Shown here one piece after another: positions 46,133 to 56,714 of a stretch of DNA of 64,000 nt. The notes under the pieces were generated by a model. The model did not search any database, had not been told where the DNA came from, and was given only the letters and a program-made list of their open reading frames with translations. Both the position numbers and the translations under genes were made by a program. The stretch lies in contig OY744525.1 in assembly GCA_963556195.1 (NCBI GenBank), positions 57,772,446 through 57,836,445 of the forward strand, given 5' to 3'. The number at the start of each line of letters is the position of its first letter. Position 1 is the stretch's first letter. This DNA is from Sepiola atlantica (taxonomy: Eukaryota > Mollusca > Cephalopoda > Sepiida > Sepiolidae).

Positions 46133-46645
46133 TTAGTGAATATCCTGTGACAGCAGAAAAAAATTATCGAAAGTGCTTGATCATAAAATCAAGAGCAGTA
46201 CATGTGTTTTTAATTACATATCATACACTTAAACCCCCATCGAATGGTACCTAGGTTTCTCCTGTCTGGAAATGATTTTTTTCAGAACTGCGTCTTTTGA
46301 GCAGCTGATAATCATTCTGGTTTGTAAGTAGTTTTTTTTTTTAAAACACCCATGAATCCAGAAACAAGAAACCTTGGTACCATTCAATATATGCTTAAGT
46401 ATATAGTATGTAAATAAAAAGACACACACACATGTATATACATATACATATTGGTGTAAACATGATATTTAATATCTATGGTGACTAGAGAATAGGTTTT
46501 TTTTCCCCTCACAGAAGCAATTATCATTATATATATGTATGTGTGTGTGTGCATGCATATACACACATACAGATGTATAAATGTGCACATAGACAGACAG
46601 AAATATACAGATGCATAAATATACATACACCTATTTTATCCACAT

Positions 46646-46712
<67 letters not shown>

Positions 46713-46994
46713 ACATAGAACTATGTTTACAATCATCAACATAAACATAGAATTCTGCTTATGGTTACTTTTTATCGAGCACTTTTGGAATAAATACTGG
46801 AAAATATACCCATATGTTCTACCATGTTATGTTGATATATATATATATATATATATATATATTACACACAAACACAGACTTTATTACTTCGTCTTTTTAA
46901 ATTATAATCAATTGAGTGACTTGACATTTTTTGTTTAAGTTGATATTGCAGTGATGAAATTGAGTTGGACCCCCCCCCCCCTATTTTTTTACAC
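45607..46994. other. Flank and 3' UTR of the zinc-finger gene
   Basis: Microsatellite-rich: (AT)n at 46100-46122, (CA)n/(AT)n at 46643-46707, (AT)n at 46838-46861. 'ggttgaaaccttggcatgtca' (46076-46097) is seen but unclassified. An R1-like scrap is at 46770-46805. The right end, from about 46880, should be 3' UTR of the minus-strand gene, with a poly-C run at 46971-46981. Confidence 0.45.
46880..46885 (-). promoter_or_regulatory. Candidate poly(A) signal AATAAA for the zinc-finger gene
   Basis: TTTATT on + (AATAAA on -) lies about 110 bp downstream of the stop codon at 46997-46995. A good position, but the motif is common in this AT-rich DNA. Confidence 0.45.
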
Positions 46995-49900
46995 TCAACT
47001 TGATGGTTGCCTGGAATGTGTCTTCATATGAGCAGTTAGATCGACCACTTGGCTGAACGTCTGACTGCAACATTCAAACGTGAACGTGTTATTGTTTTCC
47101 TCCACTTCAGAAGATCCACTTCCTGATTCCGACTCGCGAACCAAAGTGGAGGAGGCTGAAGTAGACTTGGAGAGAAACGCTTTCTGGATGGCAGAACAAT
47201 TGGCAGGTTTCAAGCAGGAGTTCAGATGCGACACAAACGACGACGTATTGTCGAAATCCCTTCTGCAATGCCGGCACTTGAGGTCACGAGGGTCAGCGAC
47301 GTGTGTGTGGCGGTGTCGCAGGATCCAGCTGACACCAAGAAAACACCTACCACAGAAATCGCATGGAAATTCAGTTTTGTTAGAACGGGCAGGCGTGGTT
47401 GGTGGAATGGGGGCTTTCGGAAGAGGAAGAAGTGTGGGTGGTCGAGGAGGGGGAGGAGGAGAGAGGGACGTTTCGAAGGCTGTCTTCTGTTTCTGATTGG
47501 TTGTCAACAGGTGAGGCTTGGAATCCTGGCGTTTATTGCAAGACTTCGAGTGACTTTCAAAATCTTCTTTGGAGTCAAACACAACTGCACAGAGTTTGCA
47601 TTGATGAGGGGAGATAATCAGCAGCGGCTTGTCATCAGATTCTTTCTCGGAGTCACCACTCGTGAGACCATCTACCTTTGGTGACGAGGTGGTAGCAGAC
47701 TCACTTCCCGATGATTTTGACTGGTTCGGGGTATCCCGCCCGGAAGATGGTGAGTAGCATTGCGACAAGTGATCTGCCATCAAACCAGCTTGCTTAAATA
47801 CTAAACCGCAGAGCTGGCACGTGTAGACGCACCCATCAACATGTGTCCGACGGTGCCGCATGATCCAATTACTGCCACCGAACCGCCTCCGGCAAAAGTC
47901 ACAGTAGTACATCTTCTGTATCTTCTCCCTGTTTGACGAGACGAGACGGCGCCAAGAGCCGATATAGCCATTCTTGCCATATGATGACCAATACGTGCCA
48001 CGACTACGGTTTGGAGAAGAGATGCGAGACATACAGACTGATAAATGACCAAAAAACACACTGGAGGTGTAGAACACAAATTCGCATCTCCGACACCGAA
48101 ATATTCCTTCCTCTTGTTCGTGCTCCAGGCGATGCCGCATTACCGCATGTCTGTGCGTGAAGCTCTTATCACAGAAATCACACCTGAAGGGTTCTTTTTT
48201 GTTCAGAGAGGGTAACTGCCACAAGGGAGCTGTGTTCTTGTGCTTCATTTTACAGCAGGCCAAGTGAGACACAAAATTAGATGCACTGCCAAACCCCCGT
48301 TGGCAAAGGCGGCACCACATGTTGTTCTCGTCAACATGCGTAAGGCGATGCGAGATCAACAGAGTATCCTTTGGAAAGGCAGCCTCGCAAAAATCACACG
48401 GAAACTTGGAACTTTTACTGATTAAATTCAAGCACTGGGTAAATTTTTCTTTAGCATTTGTGCACGAGGTATTGGAAGACGGATGTTCAGATAAGACTGA
48501 CTCTGTTTTTATTTTGTCTTTGCCATTTAGTTCCGGTTGCCAACCTGCGATATCTTTGTCGTTTGGATTTGATTTCTCTTTCTCTGACTTATGTGAGTTG
48601 TTAGATTCAACACGCAAGTCAGTTGGCACTTCTAAGACAGACTGTTTTTCAAAATGCTTCGAGCTGCCATCCCAGACAGAATTACTTTTATCAAAACCAA
48701 CCAGAGGTACTGTGGACGGCTTTTGCCCTTGATCCAAGGTACGCTCAAATGAGTCCTTAGAGACGTACCGTTCATCCCGGAATGGTTTTGGTGGTGTCTC
48801 AAGAAGCGAAGCACTTCCTAATGTCTTTTGGGGTTGCTCCTTGACATAGAAACTCTTATGCAGAGAAGTTGCCGAGAATCTGTTTACTGAAGATGGCGCA
48901 AAATTTCGGAAAGAGTTTTTCGACAGGTCTTGTGGTTCTGAATAACAAGGCTCTTGGATTTTTGAATGAGCTGGCGGTGCTGCTGTGATGTGCCTGCCCA
49001 CTTCTTCCAGGTGAGTAACCCCTGCTTTCTGATTGATGTAAAACTCATTGCGGTTTCTGTTTGCGGTACAGTTTTTGAGGTGGTTTTGTAGACTTGTGGG
49101 ACTATCGAACCCAGCAACGCAATAGGCGCATGTGCCGTCGATTTTCTGGTTCGTACTGTGGTTTACAGATTTCTGCTTCAAGCAGTAATGACAGCGATAT
49201 GTTACCCCTTCATTCACACGGGTTACTTCAGTATGAGGAAAATGTCCTCCGCAGCGGTCACATAGATACATCATCTTTTCAGATTTGGGGGCCATCTGCC
49301 TGGATACTTGACCTCCTGAGGACGACAGGTGACAGGTGGTAAGATGATTTGCCATAGAATGCGCCAGATTAAAAATCTGACTACATCGATAACATTTATA
49401 AGGCACATTGGACGTGTGGTTGAGTCGGTGTCGCATCATTCTATTAGAAGTATCAAATGTTTTATTACAGAAATCGCAGGTGTATATTTTCTTCAAATCT
49501 AACGCTCCCGTCTCCGAGTCCGACGTGGCTTGCGAGCTTGCAGAAGATAACATCGTCAGGTTAGAGTGTGACCTTTTCTTACAGATGCTGAGATGAACGC
49601 CCATTTCAGAGAGGGCAAACAAATTGCCACAGTTCCGGCACACATGCGACTCTTTTGTGTGAAGACGTCTATGCTGCATCACCATAGCGCAACTGGCAAA
49701 ACCCTGGCCACAAAAATCGCACGTAAACACCTTTTCTCCGTCTATTCTGCCACCTGGTTCCTTTGGTGGCAAGTACTTCATTTTAAAGTCCCCAGGTTTG
49801 ACAATGCCATTCCGATTGAGATTTGGCGGCACAAACTTGTGGTTGTTTGGGTGCGCATGGCAGCTGGCAAGATGGGTTGCCATTTGCTTCTGTGAGACAA

Positions 49901-52900
49901 CGGTCGTACCGCAGTACTGACACTTGGGGAGTTCTTCAGATGTGTGAAACTTTCGGTGTTGGATAAGATCTGGAATGGACTGGAAGGAAGCTGAACAGAA
50001 ATCACAAGTGACAGTTGATGATGGAGAAAAGACAAAAGGGCTAGCGACAGTCTTCTTCGGCTGGAAACCATTGTTCACAAGGTTAGCCTTTATCCATCGA
50101 CAGGAGGCAAGGTGGCGTGCCATAAAACCTGCACCCTTTGTAGAAAACTTGCAAACACGACACATATATTCTTTCTCATCTGTATGCTTGCGGCGGTGAC
50201 GCATTATCCAGTTGCTGCCACCATAAGTCTTGAGACAGAAATCACAGTAAAACTGTTTTGGTATGGACTGGCTCAGAGATGAGCCTGCTGGAGAATTGGC
50301 TTGGATGCATCGTTCAAGATGCTGACACACCTCTATACATTTTGCATATTTCTTTCCGCATTTATGGCAGCTAGATGACAGTGAATGCTTTCCACGGTGA
50401 GTGAGTAAGGTGATAACATCAGGGAATTTATTCGGACAATAATCGCAGGAGAATTTAGTGCCTGTTTTGAATGATTTAACGTTGGGTGCTTGTTGTTCCT
50501 GGAGTTGGTCTTTAGAGATTTTGGAAGAAATAAATTTACTTTCTGCATCGCTGAAATTTAGAGACTTGCCTTCTGCATCGCTGAAATTTAGAGACTTGCT
50601 TTCTGAATCGCTGAAATTTAGAGACTTGCTTTCTGCATCGCTGAAATTTAGAGACCGGCTTTCTGCATCGCTGAAATTTAGAGACCTGCTTTCTGCATCG
50701 CTCAAATTTAGAGACCGGCTTTCTGCATCGCTCAAATTTAGAATCTTACTTTTCGCATTGCTCAAATTTGGAGTCTTACTTTCGGCATTGCTCAAATTTG
50801 GAATTTTACTTTTTGCATTGATCAAATTTGGAGTCTTACTTTCTGCATTGTTAAAATTTAGGGTCTTACTTCCCGCATTGCTCAAATTTAGAGTCTTTCT
50901 TTCTACATTGCTCAGATTTAGAGTCTTTCTTTCTACATTGCTCAGATTTAGAGTCTTTCTTTCTACATTGCTCAGATTTAGAGTCTTTCTTTCTACATTG
51001 CTCAGATTTAGAGTCTTACTTTTTACATTATTCAAATTTTGAGTCTTACTTTCTGCATTGCTCAGATTTAGAGTCTTACTTTTTACATTATTCAAATTTT
51101 GAGTCTTACTTTCTGCATTGCTCAGATTTAGAGTCTTACTTTTTACATTATTCAAGTTTTTTGCATTGCTCAAATTTAGAACCTTGTTTTCTACAACACT
51201 CAAATTTAGAATCTTATTTGTGGAAGCATTGGTTAGTGTGTCTTTATTTTCTTTCTTTGTCATGCTGCTGACTTTTTTCCGCTGGACCAAGTCTAATGGA
51301 GATGGTGTCTTTGTAAAGTAATTGATATTCTGGGTATCTCCAGGTGCTGACGGTCCTTTCAGAGATGCTTTCGTATTCTTGTTTGATTTATCTGCAGAAT
51401 CGGGTCGGAATGATAGATTCATCGGAGTTGAAGCTGCTGGAATATTCTCGATTTTGATATGAGCAGGCAAAGGAGAACCATTATTTGGCGTTTTTGGCCT
51501 GGCACCAGTCATGTTCAATTTGGCATTGTTTAAGAATGACTTTTCAGACTTGTCTGGGAGAGGCCGATTTGAAATTAGAGCAGTGATGCTAGCTGCAGTA
51601 ATAGGAATTTCAGAGTTATTTGGTGCAGATTTGATGATTGGTTTGACCGCGACTGACGGAGCAAAGGAACTATGGCACGATCGCAGATGCTGGCTTATCT
51701 CGACAGATCTGTTGAATGAACACTTACAATTCCGGCACACATATGGAAACTCCGAAGTATTGTGGCTTCGTCTGTGTCTCATTACCCAACGAGCCGATGC
51801 ATAATTCTGGCCGCAGATATCACATTGAAAACTCCTCTCGTGCCCATCTTCTACAGCTCCTTCTGCTGTGCTTGATGACGACTGATACAATGTAGTGGCT
51901 GTATCCTGCATCTTTGGGCAGACAGATAAATGCTTGCCCAGGTCTACTGACCGATTAAACTTTAATTGGCACCGCTGACATGCGAGTGTTTCACCTCTTT
52001 CATGCTGCTTGCGGTGTCGTATGACCCATCTTCCGCTGGCAAATTTTTGCTGACAGAAATCACACGGATAAACAGGATTGTCATCTTTGTTCTCAGATGA
52101 CATACAGGGTTCAATTTTCACATCTTCAGGGCTAAATTCCTTCTTGGTACCATCGTCAGATTTAGTTTTCTTCGGCTTAGAGTCTGGTTTTGCCACACTT
52201 GGTTCAGGCTCGCTGTCGACCAATGCACATCCAGCAGCAAGGTGGCGGCCCAACTCAACCGTGCGATCGAATGCAAGAGAGCAGATTTGGCAGATGTAGT
52301 CGTCAGTGTGCTGCTGCCGGTGTCGAATCACCCAGCGTATTGATGCAAATTTTTGGGAACAAAAATCGCACCGAAATCGGCGCTTCAGCGGGCTGTTCTT
52401 CTCAGCGTCCTTTTCTTTCTCATTTTCTTTTTCCATCTCTTTTTCTTTTTCGGGTGTAGCAGCTTTAACGCTGGTTTCTTTCTTATCTGGCACGACGTTA
52501 GAATTTGGGTCAGAGGTCGTCTTGCGCACACCCACACAGTGTGCTAAATGTCGTCCGAAGTCAGCTGATTTGTCAAAGGTCTCAAAGCACGCCCGGCACC
52601 AATAATTGCCCAAATCATCAACATGCTGCTTCCTGTGCCGCATAACCCATGACACGGAGGCAAAGGACTGGGAGCAGAAATCACAGGCATATGATTTGCC
52701 ACTGATTTTCTCAACAGGGAGGGGCAGTGTTGATGAGCAGGCATTGTTCGAGGAGGGGGTGTCTGAACACAAAGGCGAAGCTGTTTCTTGTCGACATTCT
52801 GCCAGGTGATGGCCAAGATCTGAAGATTGCAGGAATTTTATTTGGCAAACGTTGCATTTGAGCTGCGCCCCCTCATGGCTTTTTTTACGATGACGCATCA

Positions 52901-54044
52901 CCCAAGTAACAGACCCAAACCCCTGCTCACAAAAGTCACAAACATAATTCTTTTTGGCCTCTTTAGATCCAACAGACAGGTCCTCTGACATATCATCCTC
53001 GTCGTCACTTTTCGGACTCTCAGTTTCTTTAGATGTTGTGGTCTCTGATGAGCATTTCTTGGCCTGGCCCACAGTACGCACTTTCTTGGCAACAGTTTTT
53101 CTTTTTGGTTTCTCTGACAGTAATTCTGTGACAATGAGAGGCGGCTTCGACTTTTTCTTATTCTTATTTGGCAAGTTAACCGTTTTGGAAACGGCATTAC
53201 ATTTTGGACAGGTAGCTTGTTCGGATTCAGTGGTCTTTGGAACAAATGTCAACTTACAGGAACAGCATTGTCTTGAAGCAGTCAAGACTGGAGACTTGTT
53301 TACCTGAGGCACATTGTTGACTATGGATTGCAATTTTGCAGGAGAGGGAGATTTAGATACTTCCCCCTGAATTTCAGTTTTGAGATATTTCTTACTAGAT
53401 ATTCCCAGATCTTCATCTGTGGTGTAATCACACACATTTCCAGAAGTAGGACTCTCTGTGACGGATGACGAAGCAGGGGCTATGTCAGTGTCACTTGAAG
53501 GAACTCCCGGCACCGATAATCTTTTTTCTGTGTCTACTCCTTCCTTGCCACTACTGCTGCTGCTGATTGCTGTGTCAGTCAATTCTGCATCTGGACTCGA
53601 TAGGTCTTCCCAGACCGAAGCCAAGTGCTGGCTCAAAAGGTTGGCATCAGGAAACTTCTGCTGGCAGCAATTGCAGATCAGCTTGTTCTCTTTGTGCACA
53701 CGACGCCGATGCTCCATCGCAAGGGACAAATCTGTAAAGATTAGCTTGCAAAAATCACACTGAAACGCCTTCGAGGCATCAGAGTTCTTCTTCATAGGTT
53801 TACTCTTAGGTTTGTTGAAAAGAAGCTTTTGCCGCCGATGAGACGAGAATGGTCTGCGATTGAGAGTCACTTTCCGACGTCTACTGTGGGCATGAACATG
53901 ATCAGTAAGATTTGCTACAGAGCCTAAAAGCCGTGAACACTGCAAGCAATGGTAGGCCTTGGCACCATGGCTCGACCATCGATGAAGATTGATGTCATAC
54001 AAAGAAGAGAAAACAAGCTGGCATAAAGAGCATGTGTGTTGCAC
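46995..54044 (-). CDS. Giant paired-type C2H2/C2HC zinc-finger protein, last exon
   Basis: One open exon of 2,349 codons plus stop, starting GTG (Val, not a start codon) right after a good acceptor (TCCCCAG, AG at 54046-54045). It should encode a nuclear, DNA-binding regulator. I count about 37 finger-like units in three blocks: residues about 5-120 and 366-788, 1197-1658, 1879-2345. Most form doublets: a finger starting 'CDFC' with 'RHRxxH', then about 2-5 residues later a second finger ending 'HLxxC' (C2HC). Between blocks are a basic stretch ('KPKRKTVAKK', about 308), an acidic one ('SDDEDDMSED'), a decapeptide array (about 940-1178), 'PQDLS' and a Pro-rich segment (about 2190). The N-terminus is in the exon at 63597-63216. 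No ortholog name is recognised. Confidence 0.92.
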   Translation of the reverse strand: MQHTCSLCQLVFSSLYDINLHRWSSHGAKAYHCLQCSRLLGSVANLTDHVHAHSRRRKVTLNRRPFSSHRRQKLLFNKPKSKPMKKNSDASKAFQCDFCKLIFTDLSLAMEHRRRVHKENKLICNCCQQKFPDANLLSQHLASVWEDLSSPDAELTDTAISSSSSGKEGVDTEKRLSVPGVPSSDTDIAPASSSVTESPTSGNVCDYTTDEDLGISSKKYLKTEIQGEVSKSPSPAKLQSIVNNVPQVNKSPVLTASRQCCSCKLTFVPKTTESEQATCPKCNAVSKTVNLPNKNKKKSKPPLIVTELLSEKPKRKTVAKKVRTVGQAKKCSSETTTSKETESPKSDDEDDMSEDLSVGSKEAKKNYVCDFCEQGFGSVTWVMRHRKKSHEGAQLKCNVCQIKFLQSSDLGHHLAECRQETASPLCSDTPSSNNACSSTLPLPVEKISGKSYACDFCSQSFASVSWVMRHRKQHVDDLGNYWCRACFETFDKSADFGRHLAHCVGVRKTTSDPNSNVVPDKKETSVKAATPEKEKEMEKENEKEKDAEKNSPLKRRFRCDFCSQKFASIRWVIRHRQQHTDDYICQICSLAFDRTVELGRHLAAGCALVDSEPEPSVAKPDSKPKKTKSDDGTKKEFSPEDVKIEPCMSSENKDDNPVYPCDFCQQKFASGRWVIRHRKQHERGETLACQRCQLKFNRSVDLGKHLSVCPKMQDTATTLYQSSSSTAEGAVEDGHERSFQCDICGQNYASARWVMRHRRSHNTSEFPYVCRNCKCSFNRSVEISQHLRSCHSSFAPSVAVKPIIKSAPNNSEIPITAASITALISNRPLPDKSEKSFLNNAKLNMTGARPKTPNNGSPLPAHIKIENIPAASTPMNLSFRPDSADKSNKNTKASLKGPSAPGDTQNINYFTKTPSPLDLVQRKKVSSMTKKENKDTLTNASTNKILNLSVVENKVLNLSNAKNLNNVKSKTLNLSNAESKTQNLNNVKSKTLNLSNAESKTQNLNNVKSKTLNLSNVERKTLNLSNVERKTLNLSNVERKTLNLSNVERKTLNLSNAGSKTLNFNNAESKTPNLINAKSKIPNLSNAESKTPNLSNAKSKILNLSDAESRSLNLSDAESRSLNFSDAESRSLNFSDAESKSLNFSDSESKSLNFSDAEGKSLNFSDAESKFISSKISKDQLQEQQAPNVKSFKTGTKFSCDYCPNKFPDVITLLTHRGKHSLSSSCHKCGKKYAKCIEVCQHLERCIQANSPAGSSLSQSIPKQFYCDFCLKTYGGSNWIMRHRRKHTDEKEYMCRVCKFSTKGAGFMARHLASCRWIKANLVNNGFQPKKTVASPFVFSPSSTVTCDFCSASFQSIPDLIQHRKFHTSEELPKCQYCGTTVVSQKQMATHLASCHAHPNNHKFVPPNLNRNGIVKPGDFKMKYLPPKEPGGRIDGEKVFTCDFCGQGFASCAMVMQHRRLHTKESHVCRNCGNLFALSEMGVHLSICKKRSHSNLTMLSSASSQATSDSETGALDLKKIYTCDFCNKTFDTSNRMMRHRLNHTSNVPYKCYRCSQIFNLAHSMANHLTTCHLSSSGGQVSRQMAPKSEKMMYLCDRCGGHFPHTEVTRVNEGVTYRCHYCLKQKSVNHSTNQKIDGTCAYCVAGFDSPTSLQNHLKNCTANRNRNEFYINQKAGVTHLEEVGRHITAAPPAHSKIQEPCYSEPQDLSKNSFRNFAPSSVNRFSATSLHKSFYVKEQPQKTLGSASLLETPPKPFRDERYVSKDSFERTLDQGQKPSTVPLVGFDKSNSVWDGSSKHFEKQSVLEVPTDLRVESNNSHKSEKEKSNPNDKDIAGWQPELNGKDKIKTESVLSEHPSSNTSCTNAKEKFTQCLNLISKSSKFPCDFCEAAFPKDTLLISHRLTHVDENNMWCRLCQRGFGSASNFVSHLACCKMKHKNTAPLWQLPSLNKKEPFRCDFCDKSFTHRHAVMRHRLEHEQEEGIFRCRRCEFVFYTSSVFFGHLSVCMSRISSPNRSRGTYWSSYGKNGYIGSWRRLVSSNREKIQKMYYCDFCRRRFGGSNWIMRHRRTHVDGCVYTCQLCGLVFKQAGLMADHLSQCYSPSSGRDTPNQSKSSGSESATTSSPKVDGLTSGDSEKESDDKPLLIISPHQCKLCAVVFDSKEDFESHSKSCNKRQDSKPHLLTTNQKQKTAFETSLSPPPPPRPPTLLPLPKAPIPPTTPARSNKTEFPCDFCGRCFLGVSWILRHRHTHVADPRDLKCRHCRRDFDNTSSFVSHLNSCLKPANCSAIQKAFLSKSTSASSTLVRESESGSGSSEVEENNNTFTFECCSQTFSQVVDLTAHMKTHSRQPSS
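50525..51215 (-). repeat. Coding 30-bp minisatellite (about 23 decapeptides)
   Basis: In-frame tandem units of 30 bp encode variants of 'SKTLNLSNAE'. The N-terminal part alternates two types ('SKTLNLSNAE' and 'SKTQNLNNVK', a 60-bp higher-order unit). The middle has four nearly identical 'RKTLNLSNVE', and the C-terminal part shifts to 'SKSLNFSDAE'. The frame is preserved in every unit. The + strand also appears open here (50458-51042), but only as the mirror of the repeat. Confidence 0.95.
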
Positions 54045-54194
54045 CTGGGGAGGAAAAGAAAAAAAGAATAAATATAAATAACAAAATCTTTAAAAAACAA
54101 CATTATACAACGGCAACAATAAATTAATTTAAAAATAAAATCACCAGTTCACTTCATGTATTTTTTAAAATTTATTTATTTATTTTTTAATTTT

Positions 54195-54925
54195 TTATTA
54201 TAGTTCACCCCAAACAAGGCAGGCCGCCACTGTAGGTGTAAGGGGCTACTGAGAAAAAAAGGGGGGGGGGTTCAACCTAAATTAGGAGCTGCGCAGCGAG
54301 ATGTCTGTTTACGTTAGTTTTAAATTTCTGCATGTCAGTAGCGTCAGGAAAGCAGGAAGCAGGGAGGGAGTTCCAGAGTCCAGCAGCACGAGGAAAGAAG
54401 CTTTTGGAGTAGAAAGCTCTACGGAATCTGGGGACATCCACAGTGTATAGATGGGATTTGGCAGATTGTCGGGTTGGTCTAGTGAATTTACGTCGTGGGG
54501 GTACCAGAGCAGCAAGCTCATCAGAGCACAATCCATTGAAGTACTTGTAAAACAGGCACAAGGAAGCAACACTGTGGCGATGGGGCAGGGGATGGAGCTT
54601 GGTGGATAGTGAAGGACCGATCAAGTTAGCAACTCTTTTTTGGACCTTGTCTAAGAGATACTAGTGGATGATGCACCAGCCCAGATGTGGCAACAATACT
54701 CCATGCATGGGCGAATGGTGGCTTTGTAGAGATATAGGATAATGTCAGGTGTGAGGAGTTTACTGGCACGGTATAGAGAGCCCACTTTCTTAGCAGCAGC
54801 CCTGGCAATGTTTTCAATGTATTTATTCCAATTCATGCTATCTGTGAAAGTTAGGCCGAGGATTGTCAAGTAGGAAACGTTTAGCATATGGAATAGTGGA
54901 TAAGCATGAAAACAGATCAATATTC
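54195..54925 (-). mobile_element. CR1/Jockey-like LINE C-terminus and 3' tail
   Basis: The frame 54920-54651 reads 'LGLTFTDSMNWNKYI', 'KVGSLYRASKLLTPDI' and 'LYLYKATIRPCMEYCCHIW'. After a shift, 54624-54277 continues 'HRHSVASLCLFYKYFNG', 'YSKSFFPRAAGLWNSLP' and 'KFKTNVNRHL', then stop. The 3' UTR ends 'ccttgtttggggtgaactat' followed by an A-rich tail (54200-54150). 5' truncated, with one frameshift, otherwise fairly fresh. Confidence 0.85.
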
Positions 54926-55112
54926 TGGTAGATTCAAACGACCTTAATCCTTGGTGTAGAAAGGACTTATTTTATTCAATACAGCCCTTTTACACCAAAG
55001 ATTAAGGTCATTTGAATCAACCGGAATATCAGTTGGCTTTAGAGATGTGTCCTTGTTATTATTTTTACTAGTCATCTGTTTACATGCTTATCCCCTATTC
55101 CATATACTGAAC
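54878..55112. repeat. Asymmetric inverted duplication at the LINE 5' break
   Basis: 54878-54964 is repeated inverted at 54985-55112. They share 'atatggaata', 'ggataagcatg' and 'gaccttaatc.ttggtgta'. The right arm has about 43 extra bp (about 55030-55073). The left arm is continuous with the LINE, so the inversion formed together with or after its insertion. Confidence 0.7.
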
Positions 55113-56714
55113 ATTCCAGTTCGTTGTCAAATATGTAAAAAAAAAATCAACGTACAGGAAAAAACAACAATCACATTCAAATGCAGAGGAAAAAAGAAAA
55201 TGACTGCAAATGAACGACTGAAGAATCGCCCGAAACCTTGTAGAAATATAAATATCAGCGTTGAGAATAATTTGAAGAAAACCAATGCCAATAATGTAAA
55301 TTTCCCACTCGAAAAATTCAGACAAATATTTGTTTATATTTTTATCCTCTGAGAAATATACAACCCATAAATTTCACTCTTTAAAAAAGTTATTTCCCCA
55401 CGTGCCATTTAACAGAAAGGATTTTTTAACATACCATTTCTATTAAGATGAGACATGTCTGTCTATGGGTCCATTAACTACTTTTGGACCAAAGAACTTG
55501 AAATTTGGTAAGAACGATCCCACGACTATGCAGATTGTTCTAAAGGGGGGAGGGGCATTTCTTTATTTTCTTGCGAAAGAATGGAAGCTTAACTCCACAA
55601 AACTTCAGTTATGTAATATCTCTATTCTCACAGTTTTACCATAGCAATCAATGTTTTTAATTGCTCTGACAGAAGTAATTTGAGGTTTTATCTTGTGTAC
55701 TTATTAAAGGTTCCTCATCATTGAAGGAACACTTCAGAGAAAGGTATTCTAGCTAATAAGAAAATTCTTTTAATTTTCCCTAAAAGAGAAAAAGAAAATT
55801 CTTCAGTTTTATTTTTAAAAATTCATTGATTTTCCTTAAAACAAGCACATTCCCCAATTATCCCTAAAAACAAACAAATTTTCTGACCCCCCTCCCCCTG
55901 AAAAAACCCCAAATAAACTGATTTTCCCTGAAGGCATGCAAATTCCCTGATTTTCCCTGAAGAATTTTCAGTGTCATATGTATGTGCAGTTGGCATGTAG
56001 TGATATTGGACATGGGTATGTAAAAAATAGAGTTTAAAACGCAATTCACCACGTAAGGTTAGAATAATCTAGAAAAAGGAATTTTCCATTAGAGAATAAG
56101 TTACAGGTTAGGCTGACATGTATCAGAAGCTACGTTATGGTAAGAAGTACATGGCAGAGACATGAAATTGATTCTCACTCTTGGGTGTTCAACGTCAAGG
56201 CAAATTGATGCGATTTCCGAAGCTCTTCCACCATCCCCACGAAGGGGGGGGGGGCAGGAAGATGCACTTCATCCAGATCTACTTGCTGTAAAAATATAAA
56301 CTAAACCCCAGAGAAAATAATGGAGTTATTTGTTGTTCTTTATAATTTGCTTCGATTATCAGTCGCGAAGAGAAAAAAGAAAAGATCAACGATTCTTCGA
56401 CTGGCACAGACAGACCTCACTATCCATTGAGGCAACTATTTACAGTGTTAACAAGAGACTCAACTGGTGTCTGTAACCAAGAAAATTACAGGCCATTGCG
56501 TGGGGTCGAGAGGATTCCCCATTTAATGGCTTATTTGTGCCACGAAATGTCACACTCAGAGGAGCCATTAAAATTTTCAAGAGGGGTTGTACATCAAAAT
56601 CAACCATTTGACGATTTGGCAAATTTTGATCTTTTTAGAACCCTCTATAAGGGTCTTAACCCCACAAAAATCAACTTTTTTCTATGTACAGAAGCCATCT
56701 TTGGTAATCAGCAT
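55113..56714. other. Intron; no gene supported
   Basis: Includes repeated 'ttttccctgaa'-like stretches (55840-55965). 56395-56650 gives protein-like text in one + frame with two stops ('PRNVTLRGAIKIFKRGC') that I cannot assign; it may be a dead retroelement. A poly-G run lies at 56245-56254. Confidence 0.35.

Noticed and set aside
50458..51042. 194-codon + strand open frame of repeated 'LLSASLKFRD'
   Set aside because: It is the complement of the in-frame 30-bp coding minisatellite of the zinc-finger gene on the minus strand; the period of 30 keeps all frames regular.
47080..53763. Many + strand frames of 60-150 codons across the zinc-finger exon
   Set aside because: Antisense shadows of the long minus-strand coding exon, caused by its codon composition.
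56395..56650. Protein-like + frame containing 'PRNVTLRGAIKIFKRGC'
   Set aside because: Two in-frame stops and no recognised family. Possibly a dead retroelement, but not enough to annotate as a gene.
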